A DNA stretch of 64,000 bases from Haloglomus salinum (GTDB taxonomy: Archaea > Halobacteriota > Halobacteria > Halobacteriales > Haloarculaceae), in the NCBI RefSeq assembly GCF_024298825.1, contig NZ_CP101153.1:1426001-1490000 (forward strand). The letters run 5' to 3'. The notes beneath the pieces are model-generated. The model worked only from the letters and a program-made list of their open reading frames with translations. It was not told the origin of the DNA and ran no database searches. The position numbers were made by a program, and so were the translations under genes. Below are positions 1-8,338 of this stretch, one piece after another. Positions within the stretch are counted from its first letter, which is position 1, and every line of letters starts with the position of its first letter.

Positions 1-2
1 AG

Positions 3-110
3 GAGGACGACGGCGAGGCGGGACTCGCCGACGAGTACGCCACCGAGATGTGGGACACGGCCGAGGACCCCGCGGACATGAGCGACGAGAGCGACGAGCA
101 CACCTTCTGA
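3..110 (+). CDS. C-terminal end of an acidic protein (cut by window edge)
   Basis: The reading frame is open from the first bases of the window and stops with TGA at 108-110, giving the last 35 residues of a longer protein. The tail is very acidic (Asp, Glu and Ser dominate) and ends in DEHTF. Acidic C-terminal tails of this kind are common on haloarchaeal cytoplasmic proteins. Nothing here identifies the family. The next gene starts 4 bases later on the same strand, so the two are probably co-transcribed. Confidence 0.6.
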   Translation, partial: EDDGEAGLADEYATEMWDTAEDPADMSDESDEHTF

Positions 111-114
111 AGGG

Positions 115-444
115 ATGGCCGCCCCCAGCCACGACGGGCGGGGCGGCCGCCCGACCATCGACGACGGCGAGCGACGCGTCCACCTCGTCCCCGCGACGGG
201 CGACTGGCCGGAACGCGTTCGCCGGGACCTCGCGACGACCGACTGGACCGCCACGCCGGTCGTGGACGTGGTCCACTACGCGCCAGCGACCTCGACCGGC
301 CTGGAGGACGGTCGACCGCACACGGAGGTCCACCGCCACGCCGGGACGCCACCACGACCGGAGCGGTACGCGACGCCCGAGCGGGCGTGTCGGGTCGAGC
401 GCGTGACGCGGCCACTGGCCGAACGGTTCGGACTCGACAGTTAG
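115..444 (+). CDS. Hypothetical haloarchaeal protein, 109 aa
   Basis: I do not recognise this protein. It starts with ATG 4 bases after the stop of the upstream acidic protein, which suggests translational coupling. It is rich in Arg, Asp, His and Pro, has no membrane segment, no signal peptide and only one Cys near residue 92. The middle (VHLVPATGDWPERVRRDL) looks like a folded alpha/beta segment, while the two ends look flexible. Codon use is the GC-rich type of its neighbours. It is followed by a 142-base AT-rich spacer, so it is probably the last gene of its operon. Confidence 0.55.
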   Translation: MAAPSHDGRGGRPTIDDGERRVHLVPATGDWPERVRRDLATTDWTATPVVDVVHYAPATSTGLEDGRPHTEVHRHAGTPPRPERYATPERACRVERVTRPLAERFGLDS

Positions 445-586
445 CTCCGATACACCCCGAGAGAATGGATTATTTCCCATATATTATACCAATACAGGCA
501 TAATTAGAAATATTTCCAGAAAGTCCCAATGATAATTTCGAGTGGGGCAAAACATTTGCTTGAGCCGGTAGCAGTACCACCTGGCC

Positions 587-1312
587 ATGAAGAAGGTCCT
601 CGCGACAGTCGGAATCGGTAACGCCACCGTCGACACCGTCCTCGCCTCGGAGACGGTCCAGCCGGGGGAGACGGTCGACGCGGAAATCAGAGTCGAGGGC
701 GGCAACGCCGAACAGGAGGTCCGCCATATCGACCTGGAGTTCGAGACGTACTACCACACCGAGGACGGTCGTCGGGAGGGGACCGTCGACACCGCACGGC
801 TCACCGACGGGTTCATCATCGAACCCGACGAGTCCCGGGCCATCGAGACGCAGGTGGAGATTCCCTGGGGGACGCCGCTGACGATGGGTGGCGTGGACGT
901 GTGGCTGGAGACCGAACTCGACGTGACCGGCATCGATCCCGAAGACAAGGACTACCTCGACGTCCGTCCCACGGACCGCCAGCAGGCCGTCTTCGACGCC
1001 GCGGAGTCGCTCGGTCTCTCGCTGCGGACCGCGAAGAACGAGGAGGTTCCGGGCTGGGGCAGCAACCGATTCGTCCAGGAGTTCGAATTCAAGACGAGCG
1101 GCGGCCCCTTCCGCGGCGACCTCGACGAGATCGAACTCATCTTCGACCCCGGCCCGGACCGGCTCACGGTCGCCGTCGAGGTCGACCGCCGGGGCGGCCT
1201 GCTGTCGGAGATGACCGACACGGACGAGCGCAAGGACTCGCTCGTCGTGGAGACGGCCGACGCCGGTGCCGTCGAGCGCGACCTCCGCGAGATCATCGAG
1301 CGGAACGTCTGA
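587..1312 (+). CDS. Spo0M-like sporulation-control family protein
   Basis: This 241-residue protein opens with MKKVLATVGIGNATVDTVL and continues with the pattern of the Spo0M family, an arrestin-like beta-sandwich protein first described as a sporulation-control factor in Bacillus. The first half holds the arrestin-like strands (ETVQPGETVDAEIRVEGG, then the LEFETYY segment). The second half includes FVQEFEFK and the IELIFDPGP strand. It is cytoplasmic, with no signal peptide. Archaea do not sporulate, so its role here is unknown; Spo0M in bacteria has been linked to cytoskeletal or membrane-associated functions. The preceding spacer (445-586) is AT-rich and probably carries its own promoter. 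Family assignment is fairly sure; function is not. Confidence 0.8.
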   Translation: MKKVLATVGIGNATVDTVLASETVQPGETVDAEIRVEGGNAEQEVRHIDLEFETYYHTEDGRREGTVDTARLTDGFIIEPDESRAIETQVEIPWGTPLTMGGVDVWLETELDVTGIDPEDKDYLDVRPTDRQQAVFDAAESLGLSLRTAKNEEVPGWGSNRFVQEFEFKTSGGPFRGDLDEIELIFDPGPDRLTVAVEVDRRGGLLSEMTDTDERKDSLVVETADAGAVERDLREIIERNV

Positions 1313-1313
1313 G

Positions 1314-2132
1314 TCAGCGGTCGCCGGTCGCCTCGCGGAGAACAGCCTCGTCGAACCCCTCGACGGAGCCGTCCTCGGCGGCGTACCGGTAGAGTGCGGC
1401 CTTCGTGACGCCCTGGAGGGCAGCACCGAACAGGAAGCCGACCGCCGCGAGCGCGACACCGACGAGCAACAGCGGGCCGGCCCCGGTGGGGTCCGGGACC
1501 AGCAGTGCCACCGCGACGACGGCGATGCCCGGCAGGACGAGCAGGAGACTCACCGCCTCGGTGGTGAAATCGGCGCCGAACGCCTCCCCCCAGATATCAC
1601 GCACGGTGCGTCCGCTCTCGCGGAACATCTCGACCGGACCGGCGTCCTCGAAGACGACCACCGGGACGACGAAGTAGGTGAGGGCGCCCCAGGCCAGTCC
1701 GAGCAGCGCCGCCACGATGTCGCCGAGCAGGTCGCTGGAGGACTCGATGGCCCGGAGGACGAGCCCGACGACGGCGCTCGCCAGGGCCCAGACGACGAGC
1801 GCGCCGGCGTGGCCCGCCGCGGCCCGGAGCGATTCGACCACCGTCGGGTCCGCCCCACGGAACGACTCGCGGGCGGCGTACACCAGTGCGGCGTTGCCGA
1901 AGGCGGCCAGCAGGCTCGTGCCGAAGTAGACCGCGAACAGCACCCCGACGGCGACGAGGGGGGAGCCGATATCGCCGACCAGGAGCGTGCTCCCGAGGAC
2001 GGCGACCAGGTAGACCAGCGTCGCGAGTCCGCTCACCAGCGGCAGGACGGCGAACCGGGGGTTCCGACGGAGGAGGCCGGCGCTCTGGCCGGTCAACCGG
2101 AATCCGGTCTGCAGACGCCTCAACAGTCCCAT
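1314..2132 (-). CDS. Multi-pass membrane protein (DUF6159-like)
   Basis: This 272-residue integral membrane protein starts with a short basic amphipathic stretch (GLLRRLQTGFRLTGQSAGLL) and continues with about six hydrophobic segments, including FAVLPLVSGLATLVYLVAVL near residues 28-47 and LLLVGVALAAVGFLFGAALQ near the C-terminus. The pattern of an N-terminal amphipathic helix followed by paired transmembrane helices matches the DUF6159/glycerophosphoryl-diester-like membrane family found widely in haloarchaea. No catalytic residues are visible. Its stop lies 1 base from the stop of the convergent Spo0M-like gene, so there is no room for a separate terminator. Function unknown. Confidence 0.75.
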   Translation of the reverse strand: MGLLRRLQTGFRLTGQSAGLLRRNPRFAVLPLVSGLATLVYLVAVLGSTLLVGDIGSPLVAVGVLFAVYFGTSLLAAFGNAALVYAARESFRGADPTVVESLRAAAGHAGALVVWALASAVVGLVLRAIESSSDLLGDIVAALLGLAWGALTYFVVPVVVFEDAGPVEMFRESGRTVRDIWGEAFGADFTTEAVSLLLVLPGIAVVAVALLVPDPTGAGPLLLVGVALAAVGFLFGAALQGVTKAALYRYAAEDGSVEGFDEAVLREATGDR

Positions 2133-2239
2133 CGGACGGTCACCTCGCTACGCGTCTCGCGGCGGGAACCAGTCGCGCGCATCGGCCGGTTGCTGTGTCG
2201 AGACGGACATAACGGCCACGGTACCCGCGCCACGCTCGC

Positions 2240-3532
2240 TCAGACCGTCACGGCGTCGCCGAGTGCCGGCGCGCTCGCCTCGTAGCCCTCGACCCGCAGT
2301 TCCTCGGCGAACGTCGCGCAGCGGTCGCCGTGGTTGGCGAGGACCGGCGTGTCGCGGTAGCTGTCGAGGAACGACAGGAGCCCGTCGCGGTCGGCGTGTG
2401 CGGAGAAGTCGTACTGTTCGACCTGCGCGGCGACGGGCATCACACGGCCGTCGATCTCGGCGCTGCCCGTCTCCAGCAACTCGCGGCCCGGCGTCCCCTC
2501 GACCTGGTAGCCCGTCATCGCGATCTTGTTCGTCGGATTGCGCCGGATTTCGGGGATGTAACTCATCGCGGGGCCGCCCGAGAGCATCCCGCTCGTGGTG
2601 ACGATGGCGGCGTTCTGTTCCGCGATGCGTTCGCGCTGGCCGTCACGACCGGTGACGAACCGGGCATGTGATTTCGCCCGCCGGAGTGCATCGGCGTCGC
2701 GGACGTAGTCCGGATACTGCCGGAGCATCCGGGTCACGTCCTGGCCCATCCCGTCGACGTAGCAGGGGATGTCGTAGTGTTCGCAGATGAGCAACAGCTC
2801 CTGCGTGCGGCCGATGGCGAACGCCGGGACGACGACGGTGCCACCCTCGTACAGCGTCGTCCGGACGCTCTCGGCGAAGCGTTCCTCGACCGTCGCGCGC
2901 GGTTCGTGCTGGACATCCGAGTAGGTCGACTCGCAGACCACCACGTCCGCGTCCGGGCGCGCGGTCGTGCCCGCGACGAGGCGCTGTCCACGAATCGGCT
3001 CCCCGTGGCGATCCGTGCGGCTCGCGGGAGCGTCGCTCCCGCGCTGGCTGGTGGTGTGGAAGTCGCCCGTGTAGAGCAGCCGCGTCTCCCCGTCGTCGAC
3101 CAGCACGTGTGCGCTCCCGGGGATGTGACCGGCGTCGAAGAAGGTCACCTCGTAGCCCGCGGCTGCGAACGGCTCCCCGTATCCATGGGGCTGGTCGACC
3201 TCCCCGACGCGTTTGAGGTCGGTCTCGGTGAACGGACAGCGGTGGCTGCCACCGTGCAGTTTCAGCGTGTCCCGTGCGAGCGTCAGCGCCAGTTCCCGGG
3301 TCGGCGGCGTCCAGTGGATATCGGGGCGGTCGCGACCCGACAGCAGGGCGGGTACCGCGCCCGCGTGGTCGAGGTGGCCGTGCGAGACGACGACGGCCTC
3401 CGGGTCGACCGACCCGACGGGGTAGGCGGGCGGCGTGCCCGTCTTCATCCCGTAGTCCAGCAGGAGGCGGTCGTCGACGAGGACGGCACTCCGGCCGACC
3501 TCTCCGGCACCCCCGAGGAACTGGAGTTCCAT
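2240..3532 (-). CDS. MBL-fold beta-CASP RNA-processing nuclease/hydrolase
   Basis: I chose the start that gives MELQFLGGAGEVGRSAVLV, because the family begins its first strand here and upstream residues in this frame look like non-coding GC-rich sequence. The 430-residue protein has the metallo-beta-lactamase signature SHGHLDH at residues 50-56 (zinc-binding H51, H53, D55, H56), later metal ligands in YTGDFHTT and CESTYSD, and a beta-CASP region (GTVVVPAFAIGRTQELLLI, MLSGGPAMSYI). It ends with an RMMBL-type segment (YDFSAHADRDGLLSFLD). This is the CPSF73/RNase J-like order of domains, without the N-terminal KH domains of aCPSF1. A role in RNA 3'-end processing or decay is likely from family knowledge. 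Confidence 0.85.
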   Translation of the reverse strand: MELQFLGGAGEVGRSAVLVDDRLLLDYGMKTGTPPAYPVGSVDPEAVVVSHGHLDHAGAVPALLSGRDRPDIHWTPPTRELALTLARDTLKLHGGSHRCPFTETDLKRVGEVDQPHGYGEPFAAAGYEVTFFDAGHIPGSAHVLVDDGETRLLYTGDFHTTSQRGSDAPASRTDRHGEPIRGQRLVAGTTARPDADVVVCESTYSDVQHEPRATVEERFAESVRTTLYEGGTVVVPAFAIGRTQELLLICEHYDIPCYVDGMGQDVTRMLRQYPDYVRDADALRRAKSHARFVTGRDGQRERIAEQNAAIVTTSGMLSGGPAMSYIPEIRRNPTNKIAMTGYQVEGTPGRELLETGSAEIDGRVMPVAAQVEQYDFSAHADRDGLLSFLDSYRDTPVLANHGDRCATFAEELRVEGYEASAPALGDAVTV

Positions 3533-3591
3533 GGGCCCCGGTAGACGGGGCCGGCGTTTCCCTCCGTCGGTCCGGCGGCGCCGGGCGCGTG

Positions 3592-3906
3592 TCAGTCGTA
3601 CGGCCAGTTCGGGTCCCGCTCGGCACCCGCCGGCTCCCGCGTCTCCGCGACGGCCTCCGGCGTGCAGGCACCGTACTCGGCGAAGTTCTCGCGGGCCCGG
3701 CAGAGCGAGACATGGTTGTAGTCTCCCTCGTGGTCCGGGTGGTGGAACCCCACGAGGTCGTCCAGCCAGCCACAGACCGCACAGACCTCGTACGACCCGG
3801 GCGTGTCGGGCGCCAGCGTCCGATACCCACAGCACGGGCAGAACCCGAGTTCGCGAGAGACCGGACTGTCCGTCCGGGTGCGGCGCGGGTCACCGGTCGA
3901 ACCCAT
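3592..3906 (-). CDS. CPCC-family cysteine-rich protein
   Basis: This is a small protein of 104 residues starting MGSTGDPRRT. It carries two zinc-knuckle pairs, FCPCCGYRTL and CAVCGWLDD, followed by a conserved block with NHVSLCRARENFAEYGAC. This is the layout of the 'cysteine-rich CPCC' family, small zinc proteins of unknown function in bacteria and archaea. The start is chosen because an upstream in-frame alternative would run into the short tandem repeats at 3943-3981. The gene lies 59 bases upstream of the beta-CASP nuclease on the same strand and could be co-transcribed with it. Confidence 0.75.
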   Translation of the reverse strand: MGSTGDPRRTRTDSPVSRELGFCPCCGYRTLAPDTPGSYEVCAVCGWLDDLVGFHHPDHEGDYNHVSLCRARENFAEYGACTPEAVAETREPAGAERDPNWPYD

Positions 3907-3942
3907 ACCCGGCCTTGGTGTCGCACGGACAAAAACCGTCGT

Positions 3943-3981
3943 AGCGTCACCCCGCAGCGTCACCCCGCAGCGTCACCCCGT
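3943..3981. repeat. Three tandem copies of a 13-bp unit
   Basis: The unit AGCGTCACCCCGC occurs three times head to tail (3943-3955, 3956-3968, 3969-3981; the last base of the third copy is T). It sits in the divergent spacer between the CPCC-protein gene and the gene at 4053, just upstream of both likely promoters. Copy-number slippage here would change promoter spacing. No known binding site is recognised. Confidence 0.8.
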
Positions 3982-4052
3982 CCTGCCGGCCGGCGCGGGG
4001 CCGCCCCGGCAGCGCCACACGGCTTTTGTCGAGATACGTGTAACGCTACCGT

Positions 4053-4523
4053 ATGTCACGCACAGACGGCGACCGAGACCCCAGCGACGAGGCGCTCACG
4101 GATATCGAACGCGCGGCGCTCCACGACCTCGAACTCGGGCTCGAACACGTCCGACGGGGGTACGGCGCGCTGCTGACGTTCCACCACCAGATCGGCCGCG
4201 GGATGGACCGGTTCGAACGGGCGCGCAGCCGCCTCCGCGAGGCCGGCCACGACGCCCTCGCCGACCGTCTCCGCGACGAGGTCCTGCCGGCGGGCGCCGT
4301 CGGCGACCGCTGGTCGTACGAACTGGTGGCGGACTTCCGCGCGGGGTTCCTCGCCGACGCGACGGCCATCGAGGGCGACGCACGCGAGGCGCTCGCCGGG
4401 GGCGGCCACCACCTCACGGAACGGCGGCAGCAGCGGCGCTGGCGCGAACGGGCCGCCGGCGAGTCGTGGCGCGCGGCGAGCGACGACGAGGCGGACCGCG
4501 CGGCGGGCGACGACGGGGCGTGA
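4053..4523 (+). CDS. Conserved haloarchaeal protein of unknown function, 156 aa
   Basis: The protein is mostly alpha-helical in appearance and highly charged. A central conserved-looking block (ALHDLELGLEHVRRGYGALLTFHHQIGRGMDRF, residues about 21-54) has spaced His and Glu residues that resemble a helical bundle, and the C-terminus is a flexible Arg/Glu/Ala tail. There is no signal peptide, Cys or membrane segment. A TATA-like stretch (CTTTTGTC) lies about 25-30 bases upstream of the ATG, as expected for a leaderless haloarchaeal transcript. I recall similar uncharacterised proteins in haloarchaea but cannot assign a function. Confidence 0.65.
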   Translation: MSRTDGDRDPSDEALTDIERAALHDLELGLEHVRRGYGALLTFHHQIGRGMDRFERARSRLREAGHDALADRLRDEVLPAGAVGDRWSYELVADFRAGFLADATAIEGDAREALAGGGHHLTERRQQRRWRERAAGESWRAASDDEADRAAGDDGA

Positions 4524-4528
4524 CCCGC

Positions 4529-4828
4529 TCAGGCGTCGTCCGCGTCGTCGGCCAGCGCGGCCTCGACCTTCTCGGCGTGTTTCTCGAGGTCGGCGGCGAT
4601 ACTCCGCGCCTGCTCGGGCGTGAGCGTCACCGTCTCGGCGTGGGCCGGCAGCTCCGTCAGCTGCGTGTTGTCCAGCTCCAGCTGCAGGGAGACGTGGTCC
4701 GGGTTCTTCCGCGGCGACGTGACGTTCAGCGTCGCGAACGCCTCCTCCTCGAACCCGTGACCCTCGGCGACGGCGTCCACCAGGTCGAGCGTGGTGTACG
4801 CGTTCACTGTCATCAGTCGGTCGACCAT
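4529..4828 (-). CDS. Small conserved haloarchaeal protein (DUF6360-like)
   Basis: This 99-residue protein begins MVDRLMTVNAYTTLDLVDA and contains a strand-rich centre (NVTSPRKNPDHVSLQLELDN) followed by an acidic helix (LTPEQARSIAADLEKHAEKVE). The pattern matches the haloarchaeal DUF6360 family as I remember it; no biochemical role is known. A shorter start at the internal Met 6 is possible. It converges with the gene at 4053-4523, their stops lying 5 bases apart. Confidence 0.7.
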   Translation of the reverse strand: MVDRLMTVNAYTTLDLVDAVAEGHGFEEEAFATLNVTSPRKNPDHVSLQLELDNTQLTELPAHAETVTLTPEQARSIAADLEKHAEKVEAALADDADDA

Positions 4829-4893
4829 ACCGGCCGGAGGTGGCGGCCGGGCGTAAGGGTGGCGTCCGCCGGGCGGCCCCGGGCGCAGGGCCG

Positions 4894-5349
4894 TCAGCCG
4901 TCGGCCCCAGCGCCCTCGCCGGCGCGCTCGCCACGCACCGTGAGGACTGGCCGCTCGCAGGTCCGGACGACGGCCTCTGCGACGCTCCCGAGGAGGAACC
5001 CGCCATCGCCGCCCCGGCCACGGGTCCCCAGTGCGACGCTGTCGGCGCCGGCCTCCTGGGCGTAGTCGACGATGGCGTCGGCGGGGTGTCCCTCACGGAC
5101 GAGGGTATCCACCTCGATATCGTCGGGGGCCTGCTCGGCGACCGCGTCGACGGCATCCGAGGCGCGTTCGTGGAGTGCGGCCCGGACCGAGTCCGCGTCC
5201 TCGGCAGGCACCTCCGCCACGCGACTGGGGTCGACGACCGACAGCACGTGGACCGCCGCGTCGAACCGGTCTGCCAGGTCCAGCGCCGTGGCGACGGCGC
5301 GCTCGCCGCTCTCCGAGCCGTCCGTCGCCACGACCAGCAGGTCGAACAT
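4894..5349 (-). CDS. Universal stress protein, UspA family
   Basis: This is a single-domain UspA protein of 151 residues. It starts with the canonical first strand and loop (MFDLLVVATDGSESGERAVATA) and ends with the nucleotide-binding signature GTRGRGGDGGFLLGSVAEAVVR, close to the classic G-x2-G-x9-GS pattern, followed by the last strand RPVLTVRG. This means it probably binds ATP. USPs form dimers in the cytoplasm and are multi-copy in haloarchaea, where they respond to stress or pair with transporters. Nothing nearby indicates a partner. It is transcribed divergently from the aldo/keto reductase. Confidence 0.93.
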   Translation of the reverse strand: MFDLLVVATDGSESGERAVATALDLADRFDAAVHVLSVVDPSRVAEVPAEDADSVRAALHERASDAVDAVAEQAPDDIEVDTLVREGHPADAIVDYAQEAGADSVALGTRGRGGDGGFLLGSVAEAVVRTCERPVLTVRGERAGEGAGADG

Positions 5350-5481
5350 GCACGACCCGTCGCGCGCCGCTGGTTAAAAGCCGATGGGTCCGACCCGGAC
5401 ACCACCGTCGGCCGGGGGGCCCACCGGCGGCCACGCGCCGGAGCCGGCAGGTATTCGGGTCGGTCGGCCCTACGACGGCCC

Positions 5482-6345
5482 GTGAGCGACATCGAGAGCC
5501 TCACCGTGCAGGGCGTCGAGGTCCCCCGGCTCGGCCTCGGGACCTGGCGGCTGACCGGCGACGACTGCCGCGAGGCCGTCGAGACCGCGCTCGACCTGGG
5601 CTACCGCCACATCGACACCGCACAGGTGTACACGAACGAGCGGCAGGTCGGTGACGCGCTGGCCGCAAGCGACGTGCCCCGCGAGGACGTGTTCCTCGCC
5701 ACCAAGCTCGGGCCCGAGAGCCGAGCGTACGACGACGTGCTCCGGACGACCGAGGAGAGCCTCGCCCGCCTCGGCACGGACTATCTCGACCTGCTGCTCG
5801 TCCACTGGCCCAACGGCCGGCCGCCGGGGTCGCCGCCGAACCCGCTCGCCGCGGCGCCCGACCACGAGGAGACGCTCCGCGCGATGAACGAACTCGTCGA
5901 TGCCGGGAAGGTCCGGAACGTCGGCGTCTCGAACTTCAGCGTCGACGAACTTGACACGGCCCGGGAGCTGAGCGACGCGCCGGTCCTCACGAACCAGGTC
6001 CAGTACCACCCGTTCTGGGACCAGCAGGACCTGCGCTCGTACTGCCGGGTCCACGACGTGCTCCTGACGGCGTACTCGCCGCTGGGCCACGGGGGCGTGC
6101 TCGACGACCCCGTTCTGGAGCGTATCGCCCGCCGGCACGCGAAGACGCCCGCACAGGTCGCGCTCCGCTGGCTCGTCCAGCAAGAGCAGGTCGCCACCAT
6201 CCCGAAGGCCACGAGCCGCGAGCATCTGGCGGCGAACATGGCGATATTCGACTTCGAGCTGACCGAGGCGGAGATGGCCGAGATCCGCCGTCCCTCGAAG
6301 TACGAGACGCTGAAAGGGTTCCTGAAGGCTCGCGTGAGCGGATAG
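5482..6345 (+). CDS. Aldo/keto reductase
   Basis: The chosen start is GTG at 5482, giving the family-typical N-terminus SDIESLTVQGVEVPRLGLGTWRL and 287 residues, close to the usual AKR length. Signature 1 (GYRHIDTAQVYTNERQVG) contains the catalytic Asp and Tyr. The catalytic Lys is in LATKLG and the His in LLLVHWPNG. The C-terminal NADP-binding motif is TIPKATSREHLAAN. It would reduce carbonyl compounds with NAD(P)H in the cytoplasm; the substrate cannot be told. An upstream extension in the same frame overlaps the divergent UspA gene and looks non-coding. Confidence 0.92.
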   Translation: MSDIESLTVQGVEVPRLGLGTWRLTGDDCREAVETALDLGYRHIDTAQVYTNERQVGDALAASDVPREDVFLATKLGPESRAYDDVLRTTEESLARLGTDYLDLLLVHWPNGRPPGSPPNPLAAAPDHEETLRAMNELVDAGKVRNVGVSNFSVDELDTARELSDAPVLTNQVQYHPFWDQQDLRSYCRVHDVLLTAYSPLGHGGVLDDPVLERIARRHAKTPAQVALRWLVQQEQVATIPKATSREHLAANMAIFDFELTEAEMAEIRRPSKYETLKGFLKARVSG

Positions 6346-6360
6346 GCTCCGCCCGGCGGC

Positions 6361-6963
6361 TCACTCGTCCCCGGCTTCGACTCTGGTGTCTCCATCCGCC
6401 AGCCGCAGGTCGCCGCCACATTCGCCACACCGGTACTCGTCGACCCGCCGGACCAGCTTCGACTCGCGGTACCGCGCCAGCGCCGCGTCGCAGTCCTCGC
6501 AGACCACCCACCACTCCGGTGTCGTGAACAGTTCGCAGGAGACACACGTGTCGAGGCGCTCGGCCCACCGCTCGAACCGTTCGCCGTGGGAGCCGTCGCC
6601 GTACTCGTTCAGCAGGTGGACGTGGACGAGTTCGTGCCGGACGGTCGATGCCATCGCGGCCCAGCCGCGCCGCTCGAAGTAACCCCACGTGAGCACGACC
6701 ACCTCCGGCTCGTCGTCGCGGTAGCGGACCTGTCCGGCCCGACGCTTCGCGCGCCGGCTGACCTGCCAGTCGAGGCGCCCCACGTCGGCCGAGAGACCGA
6801 ACGCATCGACCACCTCGCGAGCGTACAGTTTGCAGGCGGCGAGGAACTCCGCCTCGGAGGCATCCGTATCGACGGCGTAGTACGCCGGGTCGATTCGGGA
6901 GTCGCCGTCGTCCGCCGCCGCACGCTCGGTCGCGTCGGGGGCCGCGTCGTCACCCGGCGTCAC
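6361..6963 (-). CDS. SprT-like zinc metalloprotease domain protein
   Basis: The start is set at GTG 6963, because this GTG overlaps the TGA of the upstream small gene in a 4-base GTGA junction typical of coupled translation. The 200-residue protein has the zinc-protease helix STVRHELVHVHLLNEYGDG (HExxH-like, here HELVH) followed by a third ligand region (SHGERFERWAERL), then a zinc ribbon made of CVSC, CEDC and CGEC pairs near the C-terminus. This matches the SprT-like family, related to SPRTN, which degrades DNA-protein crosslinks in eukaryotes. A role in protein-DNA crosslink repair is possible but not shown in archaea. Confidence 0.85.
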   Translation of the reverse strand: MTPGDDAAPDATERAAADDGDSRIDPAYYAVDTDASEAEFLAACKLYAREVVDAFGLSADVGRLDWQVSRRAKRRAGQVRYRDDEPEVVVLTWGYFERRGWAAMASTVRHELVHVHLLNEYGDGSHGERFERWAERLDTCVSCELFTTPEWWVVCEDCDAALARYRESKLVRRVDEYRCGECGGDLRLADGDTRVEAGDE

Positions 6964-7127
6964 TCCGCGAAGTAGCTCGTGAAGAAACCCGAGAGGAACG
7001 CCGAGACCGCCACCGACAGCAGCAGTTCCTCTGTGCTCCACCCGTCGCCGTCGGCTCCGTAGGCGGTGATTGCGACGCTGATGACCGTCGAGATGATACC
7101 GTTGACGAGGTGCTTGCTGAACCCCAT
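6960..7127 (-). CDS. Small membrane protein, 55 aa
   Basis: I chose the ATG giving MGFSKHLVNGIISTVISVAI because it leads directly into the first hydrophobic segment; a longer start at 7202 adds a Gly/Ala-rich leader of 25 residues with little sequence character. The protein has two hydrophobic helices (NGIISTVISVAITAYGA and LLLSVAVSAFLSGFFTSYF). Its TGA overlaps the GTG of the SprT-like gene by 4 bases. No family recognised; a small membrane partner of unknown role. Confidence 0.65.
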   Translation of the reverse strand: MGFSKHLVNGIISTVISVAITAYGADGDGWSTEELLLSVAVSAFLSGFFTSYFAE

Positions 7128-7294
7128 ACCGACACCAGCGGCGCCAGCCGCATAGGCGTCGGGGTGGCCGCCGGGACCGCCGTTGGACCGTCCGGCCGAC
7201 ACGCTATCTGAACATTTATTCAGCGCCGTGCGCCCATTTGTTACATGGTCCCCAGACGACGGTTCCGGCGGAGCGGACAGTACGGAGGCTGGCG

Positions 7295-8281
7295 ATGAGT
7301 GACATCCTCGATTCCGGGCCGGACTCCGATTCCGGGTCTGACCTCGACCCGGCGCGCGTACTCCGGATGGCGGCCCTTGGACTCGGCCTCCTGGTCGTTC
7401 TCGGGCTGTTGCTCGGGGGGTACCACCAGGTCCCTGAGGGGCACGTCGGCGTGCAGAAGTCGTTCGGCGCGGTCACCGGCGACGAACTCGCGCCCGGTGC
7501 CCACCTCATCGCCCCGGTGAAGGACTCCGTCCAGGACGTGGAGATCCGTCCACGGACGTACACGATGGCGAACACGAGGGGGGAAGGCGACAGAGCCGGA
7601 CGGGCCGACGCGGTGACGGTCCAGACAGTGAACGGGACGACCGTCGAGATCGATATCACGGTTCGCTACCGGGTCGAGCAGAGCAATCCCTCGCGGTTCG
7701 TGACCGAGTGGCGGACGGTGGAGCAGGCCGAACAGCGGCTCATCCGGCCGTCGATCCGGTCGCGCCTCCGCGACGAGGCGGCTGGAATCCAGACCAGCGA
7801 GATATACACCAGCAACGGCCGAGAACGGCTCGGAACGGCCGCACAGGAGAAACTCGAGTCCGCCTTCGAGAGCGAGGCGCTCGTTCTGGAGGAGGTGCAG
7901 GTCCGGGACGTCGACCTGCCGTCGTCGTACGACGAGGCCCTGAACGAGAAGGAGATCGCCAAGCAACGGGTCCAGAAGAAGGAGTTCGAGATCCAGCAGG
8001 CCCGCAAGGACAAGGAGCAACAGGAGATTCGCGCGGAGGCGGACGCCCGCGTCATCGAGATTCGGGGGCGCGCGCTCCGTGACAACCCCATCGTGCTGAA
8101 ACAGCAGTACGTCAAGAGCATCGACGCATCCGACAAGGTCATCCTCGCGACCGACCGCGATGGGACACCGATAATCCTCCAGACCGACGGCGGTGGCAGC
8201 GGCAACACCTCACAGGTCGATATCGGCGGGAGCGCGTCGGTCAACACGACCGGGCCCGTCCGGGCCACACCGACGCCCTGA
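7295..8281 (+). CDS. SPFH/Band 7 (prohibitin-like) membrane protein
   Basis: The ATG at 7295 follows a good Shine-Dalgarno-like GGAGGCT. The 328-residue protein has an N-terminal cytoplasmic acidic stretch, one transmembrane helix (MAALGLGLLVVLGLLLGGYH, about residues 29-48), and then the SPFH domain (VPEGHVGVQKSFGAV through the ITVRYRVEQSNPSRF region). A charged coiled coil follows (LNEKEIAKQRVQKKEFEIQ to about residue 265), then the usual prohibitin-like segment LKQQYVKSIDASDKVILA. SPFH proteins form large ring assemblies at membranes and scaffold proteases or microdomains. The C-terminal Ser/Gly/Thr tail is haloarchaeal in style. Confidence 0.9.
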   Translation: MSDILDSGPDSDSGSDLDPARVLRMAALGLGLLVVLGLLLGGYHQVPEGHVGVQKSFGAVTGDELAPGAHLIAPVKDSVQDVEIRPRTYTMANTRGEGDRAGRADAVTVQTVNGTTVEIDITVRYRVEQSNPSRFVTEWRTVEQAEQRLIRPSIRSRLRDEAAGIQTSEIYTSNGRERLGTAAQEKLESAFESEALVLEEVQVRDVDLPSSYDEALNEKEIAKQRVQKKEFEIQQARKDKEQQEIRAEADARVIEIRGRALRDNPIVLKQQYVKSIDASDKVILATDRDGTPIILQTDGGGSGNTSQVDIGGSASVNTTGPVRATPTP

Positions 8282-8338
8282 CACCTGCCGCCGTCCGCCA
8301 TGGGTAGACCCTTATCCACCCGTGGTGTACGTGAAAGC

